From assembly GCA_964422415.1 (NCBI GenBank), contig CAYRBI010000003.1, forward strand, positions 46,281-110,280: a stretch of DNA of 64,000 nucleotides. The letters run 5' to 3'. The notes beneath the pieces were generated by a model, which saw only the letters and a list, made by a program, of their open reading frames with translations, was not told the origin of the DNA and searched no databases. Each line of letters starts with the position of its first letter. Position 1 is the stretch's first letter. Origin of the DNA: OLB16 sp964422415 (GTDB lineage: Bacteria; Hinthialibacterota; Hinthialibacteria; OLB16). A program made the position numbers and the translations under genes. Below are positions 26,524 through 34,729 of this stretch, in pieces.

Positions 26524-26561
26524 GACCCCCTCACCCATCACAATGAGTGAGGGGGTCTTTT
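26524..26561 (+). terminator. Rho-independent terminator between convergent genes
   Basis: An 11-bp stem (GACCCCCTCAC / GTGAGGGGGTC) is followed by TTTTC on the plus strand. It lies 190 bases after the VCBS gene and 28 bases beyond the stop of the convergent BNR gene, so it may serve both. Confidence 0.8.
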
Positions 26562-26588
26562 CATATACACAATCGGGCTCATATACCG

Positions 26589-27926
26589 CTACTCGGAAAC
26601 TTGAACCACTTGTAACATGCTTGGTTCCGGCCATGGCGGTTCCCTGGGGCGATCCCGGTTCGGCCCTAATGTTTCCCAACGCAGTTGGTAACGGGTACCC
26701 GGCTTGCCGGAACTGCCCAGGTCCTTGGCCCACCTGACAGCCATGCCGGGGAAGGCTGAGTGAACCGTGCCCGGAATCCGCGGCGCTGATTTCTCGTTTT
26801 CTGTTTTCATCACTGTGAGATCCTCTTCATCAAGTGTCCATACCCCGCTCCCCTCTTTCGCGTGATGGTACCCCAAAGTCAGGCCCCGCTCTGGCGAGTA
26901 ATGGACTGGCTCCATCTTGATTTCGAAGTTGATCGTTCCCCCACCAGAGAACTCCCAACGGTAGTTCCACTGACTGGTCTGACGGATAGCCCAGTTGCCG
27001 TCCTCCAACCGGGCGGTGAACACCTGGGTTTTTCCATTCGCATCGTATTTGTGATACGTGAGAATGGGCCGGTTCTGGCTGTCAAACCCAATGGTGTGAT
27101 TCCCATTCAAGATCCCGCCACCTGGCGGCACCGGATCGACGATATCCCCGGTCTCAAGGGTGATGGGTAGCGTCAGCGGCTCCCCATTGCTCTTTTCCCA
27201 ATGGATGAGGTCTTTGCTGCGCGCATAGGACAGGTGGTGGTTGCTGGCGCAATCGGGCGTGTCACGCCACACCCAGCACAAGTGGTAATATCCATCTGGA
27301 CCAACAATGGGCCCATTAAAATACGCGTTCATGAGGCCTTGGCCATCTGTCAGTGGAGTATCAAGCAAACGGCGCCAAGTCTGCGCGGAGGCATCGTAGA
27401 TGTTGTAGATCTGATTCCCGGAGCCACTTTGTCCATCCCGGTAAGTGAAGACCAAGGCTCCATCCGGCCCAGAAAAGAACTTCGGATAGGTGACCTTCGT
27501 TTCTTCGCTTCCAGTCATGCTTGACACTCGTTCGAAGGTGGAAAAGTCACGCGGCTCGCGGGTCCGGAAATATACGAGTGGCACGCAGTGCATGTTGCCC
27601 GACAGGTGAATCCGTCCCGTGCTGTCCATGACCATGGTCACGTAATTATGGCTATCCCAGACCAACTGTTCTGGAAGGCGGAACAGACGCCACTCCTTCG
27701 AGTCCAGTGTGCGTTGGCCCACAGTCATTTTCCGGTCCGCATCATAAAATGCTACGAATTGATCGTTGCCATCCGTTAAGAGGCAGAAACCAACCATGTG
27801 GCCGGCCCATACCGGGGCTACATCGACTACCTCGACTGATCCCTCCGCGTGTGCACCAGATATCCAGCAGGCAGCCTGCACCATCCCCCACACAAGAAGT
27901 ACATAAAGAACACCAGGACATCGCAT
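26589..27926 (-). CDS. Secreted BNR-repeat family protein (BNR_4 type)
   Basis: A 445-aa protein with a signal peptide (to about residue 27, GAHAEG). The body follows the BNR_4 family: FYDADRKMTVGQRTLDSKEW, WDSHNYVTMVMDSTGRIHLSG, NMHCVPLVYFRT, TYPKFFSGPDG, YRDGQSGSGNQIYN, LCWVWRDTPDCASNHHLSYA. This fold is a seven-bladed propeller; some relatives are polysaccharide lyases (ulvan and rhamnogalacturonan types), which makes a glycan-cleaving role plausible next to rhamnosidase and GH172-type genes. AAGGAG lies 9 bases before ATG 27926. Confidence 0.8.
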   Translation of the reverse strand: MRCPGVLYVLLVWGMVQAACWISGAHAEGSVEVVDVAPVWAGHMVGFCLLTDGNDQFVAFYDADRKMTVGQRTLDSKEWRLFRLPEQLVWDSHNYVTMVMDSTGRIHLSGNMHCVPLVYFRTREPRDFSTFERVSSMTGSEETKVTYPKFFSGPDGALVFTYRDGQSGSGNQIYNIYDASAQTWRRLLDTPLTDGQGLMNAYFNGPIVGPDGYYHLCWVWRDTPDCASNHHLSYARSKDLIHWEKSNGEPLTLPITLETGDIVDPVPPGGGILNGNHTIGFDSQNRPILTYHKYDANGKTQVFTARLEDGNWAIRQTSQWNYRWEFSGGGTINFEIKMEPVHYSPERGLTLGYHHAKEGSGVWTLDEEDLTVMKTENEKSAPRIPGTVHSAFPGMAVRWAKDLGSSGKPGTRYQLRWETLGPNRDRPREPPWPEPSMLQVVQVSE

Positions 27927-28110
27927 GAAAAAAACTCCTTCGGATGTGATTGATACCGCTCCGGCTCAGGCGATTGTCTCCAATGATCTCGCTCAATACA
28001 AGAATTTGTGACACTCACATACAACACAGTGAGTCATGGAGATGTAATCTAGAATTATTCTCATGGGGTAAAGCGCGCGGAGCGTGAGGGTTGGATTGGC
28101 AAGACGAAGA

Positions 28111-28956
28111 TTATTTTTTTTGTGGCTTCCCGGTCATGGGAACAAACCGGACTGGTTCGATGAAGGTAGTCTTTATCGAGCCATCGGATTGCTTAATCAC
28201 CAATAGGAGGTCTTGAACCTCATACACCTCTCCAACAGGGATACACATCCTCCCGCCGGGACGGAGTTGATCGATCAAGGTTTGGGGAATCTCTGGCGGT
28301 GCGCAGGTAACGATGATGGCATCGAAGGGAGCGGCTTCCGGCCAGCCACGATATCCATCCCCGGCACGCACTTGGACACATCCATATCCATACCGCACCA
28401 ATGTTTCCGCCGCTTGGCGGGCAAGGGACTCTTCGATCTCGATGGTCCAGACTTGTGAGGTCAGCTCGGCCAGGATCGCGGCCTGATACCCCGAACCAGT
28501 GCCAATCTCCAGGACCTTGTCATTCTGCTTGAGGGCGAGAGTCAATGACATGAGGGCCACGATGTACGGTTGGGAGATGGTCTGTCCCGCACCGATCGGG
28601 AGCGGATGGTCCAAGTAGGCCTGACGGGTGAGCTCCTCCGGAACAAACCAATGCCGGGGAACCACCCGCATCGCGTTCAGAACACTCGCGTCACGGACTC
28701 CCCGCGCAACGATCTGCTCCTCCACCATGCGGCGCCGTTCTTCCGCCAACTCCTCTGTCCGTTGAGGCTGACAGACGCCATCCTCCTTGGAGAGCAGAAT
28801 GGGAGATATCTCTTGTGAAGACATCCGGGCGAGGTTTGGGCTCCTTCCTTCAGTCTCTGGGTCTGGCGGGGATGAACAACCCAATACTAGCAGACAGACA
28901 AGCCCCGCCGTCATCCACACCCCACTCCATTGGAGGGGTCCACGGACACCGGTCAC
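28111..28956 (-). CDS. pcm: Lipoprotein protein-L-isoaspartate O-methyltransferase
   Basis: PCMT methylates isoaspartyl residues in damaged proteins. The core is complete: VEEQIVARGVRDASVLNAM, VPRHWFVPEE, GAGQTISQPYIVALM, VLEIGTGSGYQAAIL (SAM site), AGDGYRGWPEAAPFDAIIV and LRPGGRMCIPVG. The best start is GTG 28956, with GGAGG 6 bases upstream, giving 281 aa. Residues 15-27 then form a lipoprotein signal (AGLVCLLVLGC, with SS after Cys). Attachment to the inner or outer membrane on the periplasmic side is inferred; most PCMTs are cytoplasmic. It starts 33 bases after the DUF2961 gene on the same strand. Confidence 0.9.
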   Translation of the reverse strand: MTGVRGPLQWSGVWMTAGLVCLLVLGCSSPPDPETEGRSPNLARMSSQEISPILLSKEDGVCQPQRTEELAEERRRMVEEQIVARGVRDASVLNAMRVVPRHWFVPEELTRQAYLDHPLPIGAGQTISQPYIVALMSLTLALKQNDKVLEIGTGSGYQAAILAELTSQVWTIEIEESLARQAAETLVRYGYGCVQVRAGDGYRGWPEAAPFDAIIVTCAPPEIPQTLIDQLRPGGRMCIPVGEVYEVQDLLLVIKQSDGSIKTTFIEPVRFVPMTGKPQKK

Positions 28957-28989
28957 GGCGCACCTCCAACTCTGATTGTACAACAGATC

Positions 28990-30006
28990 TCACGGTATGC
29001 TCTGGTGATCTGTGTCGTAGAACCGGTATTGTTGGAGAAGCTCCTTCCGGGTCAGGGTTGGCTGTTTCAGCCCCGCTGGACAATCCAGGTAAAGATAGGA
29101 TGCACTCGAAAAGAAGAATGGATTGATCCGCTCCTTTTCCCAGGGATGGACAAAGGTGAAACGGAAGCGCTTCTGGAAACGGAGCACATCCGCCTCATGG
29201 GCACGGTACATAACCACCGAGGCGCGTAAAGCCTCCTTAACCAGCACCCCATGCAATGGGCCAGAGAAGGTACCCTCGCGGAAATACCAGCCTCCCAGGA
29301 AGTAATCTTCCAGCCCTGTGCCAGTGATCCGGGGAACATCCCAGTCTTCATCGATGAAGACATATTCTGGAGCCTCGAGGAAGCTTAATTCATTGAGGCG
29401 TTGGCCTTGCATCGAGAGTGTACAACCAGCGTAGTGACCCTTCCCCTCAACTTCAAGGAGAGTCATTCCCTCCTGCAGATCCCGTCCCGTTGCAAAGGCA
29501 GTGTGGAAATAACCTTCAGTTGACTCCACCTCCCCAGTTTCCTGATAAACCGCATTGAGAAAGATGTCTGTATCGATGGTCTCGTCCAGATTCTCGGCTT
29601 CGATGCGGAAACCCTTGCGGAATGGCATCGGGAACTTGCAGAAAAAGCCCCCGCTGGACATGCCAAAATAGCGGCCCGCGAAGCTCTGCACTTCACAAAG
29701 GCCATTGCCAAAGAAGTCGCCCACGGGAGCCTGTACAGCCGGAGTCTCCTCGCCATCCCAATAGATTCGCAGGATAAGGGTTTTGAGAATCGTGGGGCTG
29801 ATCGGAGCGGATGGATTCCAGTGCTGCCAGAACCATCCCGGGAAGGTGAGCCAGAGTTGAGTGAGTATCCCCGATGCCTTGACCTCGCCCAAGGTAACCC
29901 GTTCTCCGCGTTGAACCGGAATCGTTTTCGAGCGTTGGCTGTAATTGAAAGTGGTGATCTGACGGCTGGTCTCGTTCTTGATCCGGGATAGAGACATGGA
30001 ATCCAT
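28990..30006 (-). CDS. DUF2961 (GH172-type) protein
   Basis: A 338-aa protein of the DUF2961 family, some members of which are now GH172 glycosidases acting on difructose dianhydride or D-arabinofuranosides. Signature parts: SRQITTFNYSQRSKTIPVQ, LRIYWDGEETPAVQAPVGDFFG, MPFRKGFRIEAEN, and GTGLEDYFLGGWYF, in which the Glu is in the expected catalytic position. ATG 30006 has GAGAGGAAG 8 bases upstream and is preferred over ATG 30051. No signal peptide is visible, so it may act in the cytoplasm. Divergent from the UDP-sugar dehydrogenase gene. Confidence 0.8.
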   Translation of the reverse strand: MDSMSLSRIKNETSRQITTFNYSQRSKTIPVQRGERVTLGEVKASGILTQLWLTFPGWFWQHWNPSAPISPTILKTLILRIYWDGEETPAVQAPVGDFFGNGLCEVQSFAGRYFGMSSGGFFCKFPMPFRKGFRIEAENLDETIDTDIFLNAVYQETGEVESTEGYFHTAFATGRDLQEGMTLLEVEGKGHYAGCTLSMQGQRLNELSFLEAPEYVFIDEDWDVPRITGTGLEDYFLGGWYFREGTFSGPLHGVLVKEALRASVVMYRAHEADVLRFQKRFRFTFVHPWEKERINPFFFSSASYLYLDCPAGLKQPTLTRKELLQQYRFYDTDHQSIP

Positions 30007-30197
30007 GAGTGTCTTCCTCTCGTGGGATGATAGGGCCAAATCATATCCCAAAGGGAGTAAAGGGGAACCAGCCTGGTTCCCGGAAACCCTTGTGGCTCTT
30101 CCCTTTCGAGCCGGGGCTCCTTATCGTCTCATCCTGAAAGCGGAGTGGAGTCCAATTCCACACTGCGCGGACGAAACATATACGATGGAGGGTGGTC

Positions 30198-31523
30198 ATG
30201 GCGGAATCGGAGAAGCAGGTCTTCTTGAAAAAGGCCGAGAGTGGAGAATTAGTCGGTGGTGTCGCTGGGCTTGGATATGTGGGCCTACCCTTGGCCATGC
30301 TCTTCGCCGAAGCAGGTTTCAGGTCCCTCGGTTTTGACATCGATAGCAAGAAGACCCAGATGCTCTCGAAGCAGCAGAGCTATATCAACTATATCACCCA
30401 TGAACAGATCAAGGCCGCTATCGATAAGGGCTTCGAAGCCACTACCGACTTTGACCGTCTGGGTGAAGCGGACTCCATCAGCATCTGTGTCCCCACTCCA
30501 CTCAATCCCTACCGCGAGCCAGACCTGTGTTATGTCGAACAAACCGCTGAAGCGATTTCCAAGCACCTGCGCAAGGGGCAATTGATTATCCTCGAGAGCA
30601 CCACATATCCGGGAACCACCGATGAGCTGGTGCTACCGATCCTGGAGAAGAGCGGTCTCAAGGTGGGAATAGATTTCTTCCTGGCTTTCTCTCCCGAACG
30701 CGAAGATCCCAACAACCCGCAGTTCTCCGGCAAGGAGATCCCCAAGGTCTTGGGCGGATACACCCCCGCTTGCCTGGAGTGTGTCAAGGCCTTTTATGGG
30801 CGTGTCTATCAACGGATCGTGCCGGTTTCCAGCACACGCGTGGCCGAGATGTCCAAATTACTGGAGAATATCTACCGCTCCGTCAACATCGCGCTGGTCA
30901 ATGAGCTCAAGGTGGTGACCAACGCCATGGGAATCAACATCTGGGAAGTCATCGAGGCCGCCAAGACCAAGCCCTTCGGTTTCAATCCCTTCTACCCCGG
31001 CCCTGGACTCGGCGGCCACTGCATCCCCATTGATCCCTTTTATCTGACCTGGAAGGCGCGCCAATACGGGCTCAACACCCGCTTCATTGAACTGGCCGGA
31101 GAGGTCAACACCTCCATGCCGGAGTATGTCATCCACACGTTGACGCGCGCGCTCAACGATGACCGCAAGGCGGTCTCGGGATCCCGGCTCCTGGTGCTGG
31201 GGGTCTCTTACAAGCGTGATGTGGATGATGTACGGGAGTCCCCCGCCCTGGAGATCATCCGGGATCTGCAAAAACTCGGGGGAGAAGTCTCTTATCATGA
31301 CCCGTATGTCCCCATTTACCCCGAGGGGCGCAAGGGCAAACTGGGGATAAAGTCCGTTCCGCTAACTCCGGAAACACTCGAACAAAGTGATGCGGTGATT
31401 ATCATCACGGATCACCGTTGCGTGGATTACGGCTTGGTTGGCAAGCACGCTCAGCTGGTGATCGATACCCGCAACATGATGGCCGCGGTCAAGTCACCCA
31501 AGGCGCGGGTGGTGTTGGCATAA
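30198..31523 (+). CDS. UDP-GlcNAc/ManNAc-type 6-dehydrogenase (WbpA/TviB-like)
   Basis: A 441-aa nucleotide-sugar dehydrogenase that oxidises C6 of a UDP-hexosamine to the uronate for surface polysaccharides. Rossmann loop GLGYVGLPLAMLFAEAGF (about 20-37), VPTPLNPYREPDL, LESTTYPGTTDEL, FSPEREDPNN, EMSKLLENIYRSVNIALVNE and GPGLGGHCIPIDPFYL, whose Cys is the thiohemiacetal nucleophile. ATG 30198 is preferred, with GGAGG 6 bases upstream; GTG 30192 is an alternative. The stop overlaps the pyrK start (TAATG). Confidence 0.9.
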   Translation: MAESEKQVFLKKAESGELVGGVAGLGYVGLPLAMLFAEAGFRSLGFDIDSKKTQMLSKQQSYINYITHEQIKAAIDKGFEATTDFDRLGEADSISICVPTPLNPYREPDLCYVEQTAEAISKHLRKGQLIILESTTYPGTTDELVLPILEKSGLKVGIDFFLAFSPEREDPNNPQFSGKEIPKVLGGYTPACLECVKAFYGRVYQRIVPVSSTRVAEMSKLLENIYRSVNIALVNELKVVTNAMGINIWEVIEAAKTKPFGFNPFYPGPGLGGHCIPIDPFYLTWKARQYGLNTRFIELAGEVNTSMPEYVIHTLTRALNDDRKAVSGSRLLVLGVSYKRDVDDVRESPALEIIRDLQKLGGEVSYHDPYVPIYPEGRKGKLGIKSVPLTPETLEQSDAVIIITDHRCVDYGLVGKHAQLVIDTRNMMAAVKSPKARVVLA

Positions 31524-32335
31524 TGCCAGATCACACAGCAACCCTTCCGCACCGGGCGGAGCTGCACAAGCCTGTGGTCAAGGCGGTCCGGGAGCTGACG
31601 CATACTCTCTATGTCCTTGAGTTGGAGGGATTCTCCGAGCCGTGCCATCCACAGCCAGGCCAGTTCCTGCATATCCGGGTGAGCGCGGAGGGCTATCCGC
31701 TCCTGCGGCGGCCGATCAGCATTCAGTCCTGCCAGGCGGGGGTAGTCTCACTGCTCATCCGCGAGGTGGGCGTGGGAACACGGATTCTGCATGGGAAGAG
31801 AGCGGGAGATACACTCGATGTCCTCGGTCCTTTGGGCACCACGTTTAAATTACCTCAACCAGATGAGCGGATTTTGATGGTGGGCGGTGGAGTGGGAGTC
31901 GCCCCGCTTCTGGCCTGTTGCGGTATGACACCCCCAGGGGCCTGGATCGACTTCTGTTATGGGGTAGCCACCGCCGCTGAAATCCAGGGGTTAGAGCCCT
32001 TTCAGAACCGGGTGGATGAAATCCACTTCCATATCTCGACCGATGACGGCAGCGCGGGAGACAAGGGTTTCTGCACCGCAACCGCCACACATCTTCTGGA
32101 GGCTCACACTTACCATCGGATTCTCACTTGCGGGCCCTGGATCATGATGAAGAAGACTTTTGAACTTGCACGTTCAAGGAGTATCCCCATCCAGGCCTCG
32201 TTGGAGGTTCAAATGGGCTGTGGGATTGGAGCCTGCTTGGGTTGCGTGTATGAGACTCCAGAGGGGGATTTCCTCCGCTCGTGTATCGATGGACCGGTGG
32301 TGGATGGCTACCGTGTGGTCTGGGAGAAAAAGTGA
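31523..32335 (+). CDS. pyrK: Dihydroorotate dehydrogenase electron-transfer subunit
   Basis: A 270-aa PyrK, the FAD and [2Fe-2S] partner of class 1B dihydroorotate dehydrogenase, which passes electrons to NAD+. FAD site LLRRPISIQS (about 60-69), NAD site MVGGGVGVAPLLAC, and the iron-sulfur cysteines in MGCGIGACLGCVYE and RSCIDGPV. The gene starts at ATG 31523 inside the dehydrogenase stop (TAATG); the longer frame from 31418 is overlap only. pyrD follows directly. Confidence 0.9.
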   Translation: MPDHTATLPHRAELHKPVVKAVRELTHTLYVLELEGFSEPCHPQPGQFLHIRVSAEGYPLLRRPISIQSCQAGVVSLLIREVGVGTRILHGKRAGDTLDVLGPLGTTFKLPQPDERILMVGGGVGVAPLLACCGMTPPGAWIDFCYGVATAAEIQGLEPFQNRVDEIHFHISTDDGSAGDKGFCTATATHLLEAHTYHRILTCGPWIMMKKTFELARSRSIPIQASLEVQMGCGIGACLGCVYETPEGDFLRSCIDGPVVDGYRVVWEKK

Positions 32336-32337
32336 AC

Positions 32338-33252
32338 ATGCCCTCGCTCGAGACACGGATTGGTTCGCTGCAACTACGCAACCCGGTGATGCCCGCCTCA
32401 GGGACCTTTGGGTATGGAGAGGAATTCGCTGGGCTGATCGATCTGAATGAGCTGGGAGCGATTGTCAGCAAAGCGGTTTCGGTCCTGCCCCGGCATGGCA
32501 ATCCCCCCCCCCGCCTGGTTGAGTTGAAGAGTTCTCTCCTTAATTCCATCGGCCTTCAAAATCCTGGTGCACGGGCTTTCCTGGAAAAGAAGATTCCCTT
32601 CCTGGAGGATTTCACTCCTCCGCTGATCGTAAATGTGGTAGGGGACAGCATCGAGGAATACCGCGCGGTGGTGGAGACCCTCAATCCCCATCCGCGCGTA
32701 AGTGGATATGAAATCAACCTCTCCTGCCCCAATGTGAAGAAGGGCCTCGAATTCGGCACGACCAGCGCGGGTGTCGAAAGGATCACCTCCGAGTTACGGA
32801 AGGCGACCCGTAAACCCCTATGGATTAAGATTTCTCCCAATATCCCGGCCCCCGCCGACCTGGGACGGGCCGCCGAGACCGCTGGGGCGGATGCCATTGT
32901 GGCGGTCAACACTCTGGGGGGGATGGCGATCGATATCGAAAAACGCCGTCCCGTGCTGGGAGCACGCTTTGGAGGAGTCTCAGGTCCCGCTGTTAAACCA
33001 GTCGCGCTCAAGTTTGTGTGGTTGTTGTATGAGGCGGTCTCGATCCCAGTGATCGGAGTGGGAGGAATCTCCACTGGGGAGGATGCCGTGGAGTTTTTCA
33101 TGGCGGGAGCGTGCGCGGTTCAGGTGGGCACCGCGAACTTTGTGAATCCACGCGCCATGATGGAGATCATCACAGGCATCAGGCAATGGATGGTTGTCCA
33201 TGGTGTCGAGAACCTCCCATCTCTGGTGGGAATTGCCCACGCGGAGAAATAA
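32338..33252 (+). CDS. pyrD: Dihydroorotate dehydrogenase, class 1B catalytic subunit
   Basis: A 304-aa FMN enzyme of pyrimidine synthesis. NPVMPASGTFGYG at 14-26, GYEINLSCPNVKKG (Cys is the class 1B catalytic base), PLWIKISPN, VAVNTLGGMAIDI, GGVSGPAVKPVAL, IPVIGVGGIST and GACAVQVGTAN form the complete TIM-barrel FMN site. Two starts are possible: GTG 32332, overlapping the pyrK stop (GTGA) with GGGAG 6 bases before, or ATG 32338. Pairing with pyrK fits the NAD-linked 1B enzyme. Confidence 0.95.
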   Translation: MPSLETRIGSLQLRNPVMPASGTFGYGEEFAGLIDLNELGAIVSKAVSVLPRHGNPPPRLVELKSSLLNSIGLQNPGARAFLEKKIPFLEDFTPPLIVNVVGDSIEEYRAVVETLNPHPRVSGYEINLSCPNVKKGLEFGTTSAGVERITSELRKATRKPLWIKISPNIPAPADLGRAAETAGADAIVAVNTLGGMAIDIEKRRPVLGARFGGVSGPAVKPVALKFVWLLYEAVSIPVIGVGGISTGEDAVEFFMAGACAVQVGTANFVNPRAMMEIITGIRQWMVVHGVENLPSLVGIAHAEK

Positions 33253-33362
33253 CTCTTTTGGCCTTTCCCTCAAATGCGATCTTACAGTAATATATCTATC
33301 AAGAGTGGCAGCTTGGTTGAAATGGTCCACCATCTACCTTCAGGGAGAAAGCGAGCGTTCCA

Positions 33363-33686
33363 ATGGACAATTCTGGCCAATTCACAGTCCGGGATGTAGA
33401 TCCCGATACCTCCTCCGCCGTTATCGAACTTGATGGCGATCTGGATTATTCGATTTATACAGCCTTCAAGAAAGCCATCAGCGATCTACTCGCTGAAGGA
33501 ATCTGTAACATCACATATGACCTCTCGAAACTGACCCATATCCAAAGTCTGGGTTTGGGGATCATCATGTGGTCTTATGTGGAACTGGAAAGCCGTAACG
33601 GTAAAATCACCATCGCGGGGGCTAATGAAAAGATCAAGCAGGTCTTCGTGGCGACCCAGCTCGATAACCTGGTTAATCTTCAGTAA
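33363..33686 (+). CDS. STAS-domain protein (anti-sigma factor antagonist-like)
   Basis: A 107-aa stand-alone STAS domain, like SpoIIAA/RsbV. VIELDGDLDYSIYTAFKKAI (20-39) is the first strand-helix. TYDLSKLTHIQSLGLGIIMWSYVELESRNGK (about 51-81) is the conserved switch region; the Ser of QSLGLG is in the usual phosphorylation position. AGANEKIKQVFVATQLDNLV ends the fold. No anti-sigma kinase or sigma factor is nearby, so the partner is unknown. The start lacks a close Shine-Dalgarno site. Confidence 0.85.
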   Translation: MDNSGQFTVRDVDPDTSSAVIELDGDLDYSIYTAFKKAISDLLAEGICNITYDLSKLTHIQSLGLGIIMWSYVELESRNGKITIAGANEKIKQVFVATQLDNLVNLQ

Positions 33687-33704
33687 AAGCCGGGAATAGC
33701 ACCC

Positions 33705-34604
33705 CTACTCCCCCCAGGGAATCTGAGGCTTCGGTTTTTCTTCCGGAAGGTTGATGACAGGCTCTGGGGGAGCGATGGGAAGTGGCGGTCTGGGCGCCTT
33801 CTTCCTAGTCGTGAGAGCCGCCTTCTCCTGCTCCATCTTTACCGCCTGAGCGAGGCCATGTAGCCGCGCTTGGTTCTGGAAATTTGCTAGCCAGAGCCGG
33901 GGATCCTGGGAAGCATCGAAAGGGATCACGGTGGCTTGCTCAGTCGCTCCATCGAGGACAGTCACCTTCCCACCGCGCATATTGATCTGTACCGAGGCAT
34001 TCACCTCCGGCATGTCGATTATTCTGGAGACCGGCCAGAAGTCCGGTGGGGGCGTGGGCGTGGGTCTGGGTGTGGAAGCCAGATGCGCTTCAGCCTGGGT
34101 GGAATCTTCCAGATAGATTCGCAACATGGCCATGGCCTTGCTGCGTTGATTCAAACCTTGATCCTCGAAAATCATTTGAAGAGGCGTCTTGGGAGCCGCT
34201 TTGGGCTCCCAAGAGGAGACCTGAGATTGGATCCAGTTCGTTTCATACTCTTTCCGCCATTTCAGATACTTCTCAGTGGTTTGCTGATAGCGGTTTCCAT
34301 TCACAACCACTCGGGAGCCGGATTGAAAGCCCGTTCCGGGAAGCGGCTTGGGCGCGCGTGATAGCCTCAGCTCAATCGTATCAGGACCGGACCGGTCCCG
34401 CTTGGGAGAGACTGGAAAGATCCGCCGGGTGAGCTCCGGAACAAGATCGCGAAGGATCATAAGGTCTTCATCCACTGTCCCAGGGGAAACCGGGGTCCGG
34501 TAGGATTGAATATCAAGAACCACTGGGACGGCAGGGGCGAATACCGGTCCCAGAACCAGACAGAGAACAATCACGCATCTACGTGGAAATGATGGAAAAA
34601 GCAT
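33705..34604 (-). CDS. Secreted protein of unknown function, Pro-rich C-terminus
   Basis: I do not recognise the family. ATG 34604 gives 299 aa starting with a signal peptide (MLFPSFPRRCVIVLCLVLGPVFAPAVP). The middle has charged, helical segments (TEKYLKWRKEYETNWIQSQ). A TPRPTPTPPP linker precedes a small domain with a SVQINMRGGKVTVLDG beta pattern, and the C-terminus is Pro/Lys rich. It converges with the STAS gene, with only 18 bases between stops. Confidence 0.6.
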   Translation of the reverse strand: MLFPSFPRRCVIVLCLVLGPVFAPAVPVVLDIQSYRTPVSPGTVDEDLMILRDLVPELTRRIFPVSPKRDRSGPDTIELRLSRAPKPLPGTGFQSGSRVVVNGNRYQQTTEKYLKWRKEYETNWIQSQVSSWEPKAAPKTPLQMIFEDQGLNQRSKAMAMLRIYLEDSTQAEAHLASTPRPTPTPPPDFWPVSRIIDMPEVNASVQINMRGGKVTVLDGATEQATVIPFDASQDPRLWLANFQNQARLHGLAQAVKMEQEKAALTTRKKAPRPPLPIAPPEPVINLPEEKPKPQIPWGE

Positions 34605-34729
34605 CTGAACAACCTCGGTGATGAACAACCCCAACCAATTGCATAGAGCTTGGCAGGTTGGAAAGAGTCAGGCAAGAGGTTAGGCTTCTTCCGCTATCAC
34701 TCAACCGCACATCCGGCAAAAAAGAGACC

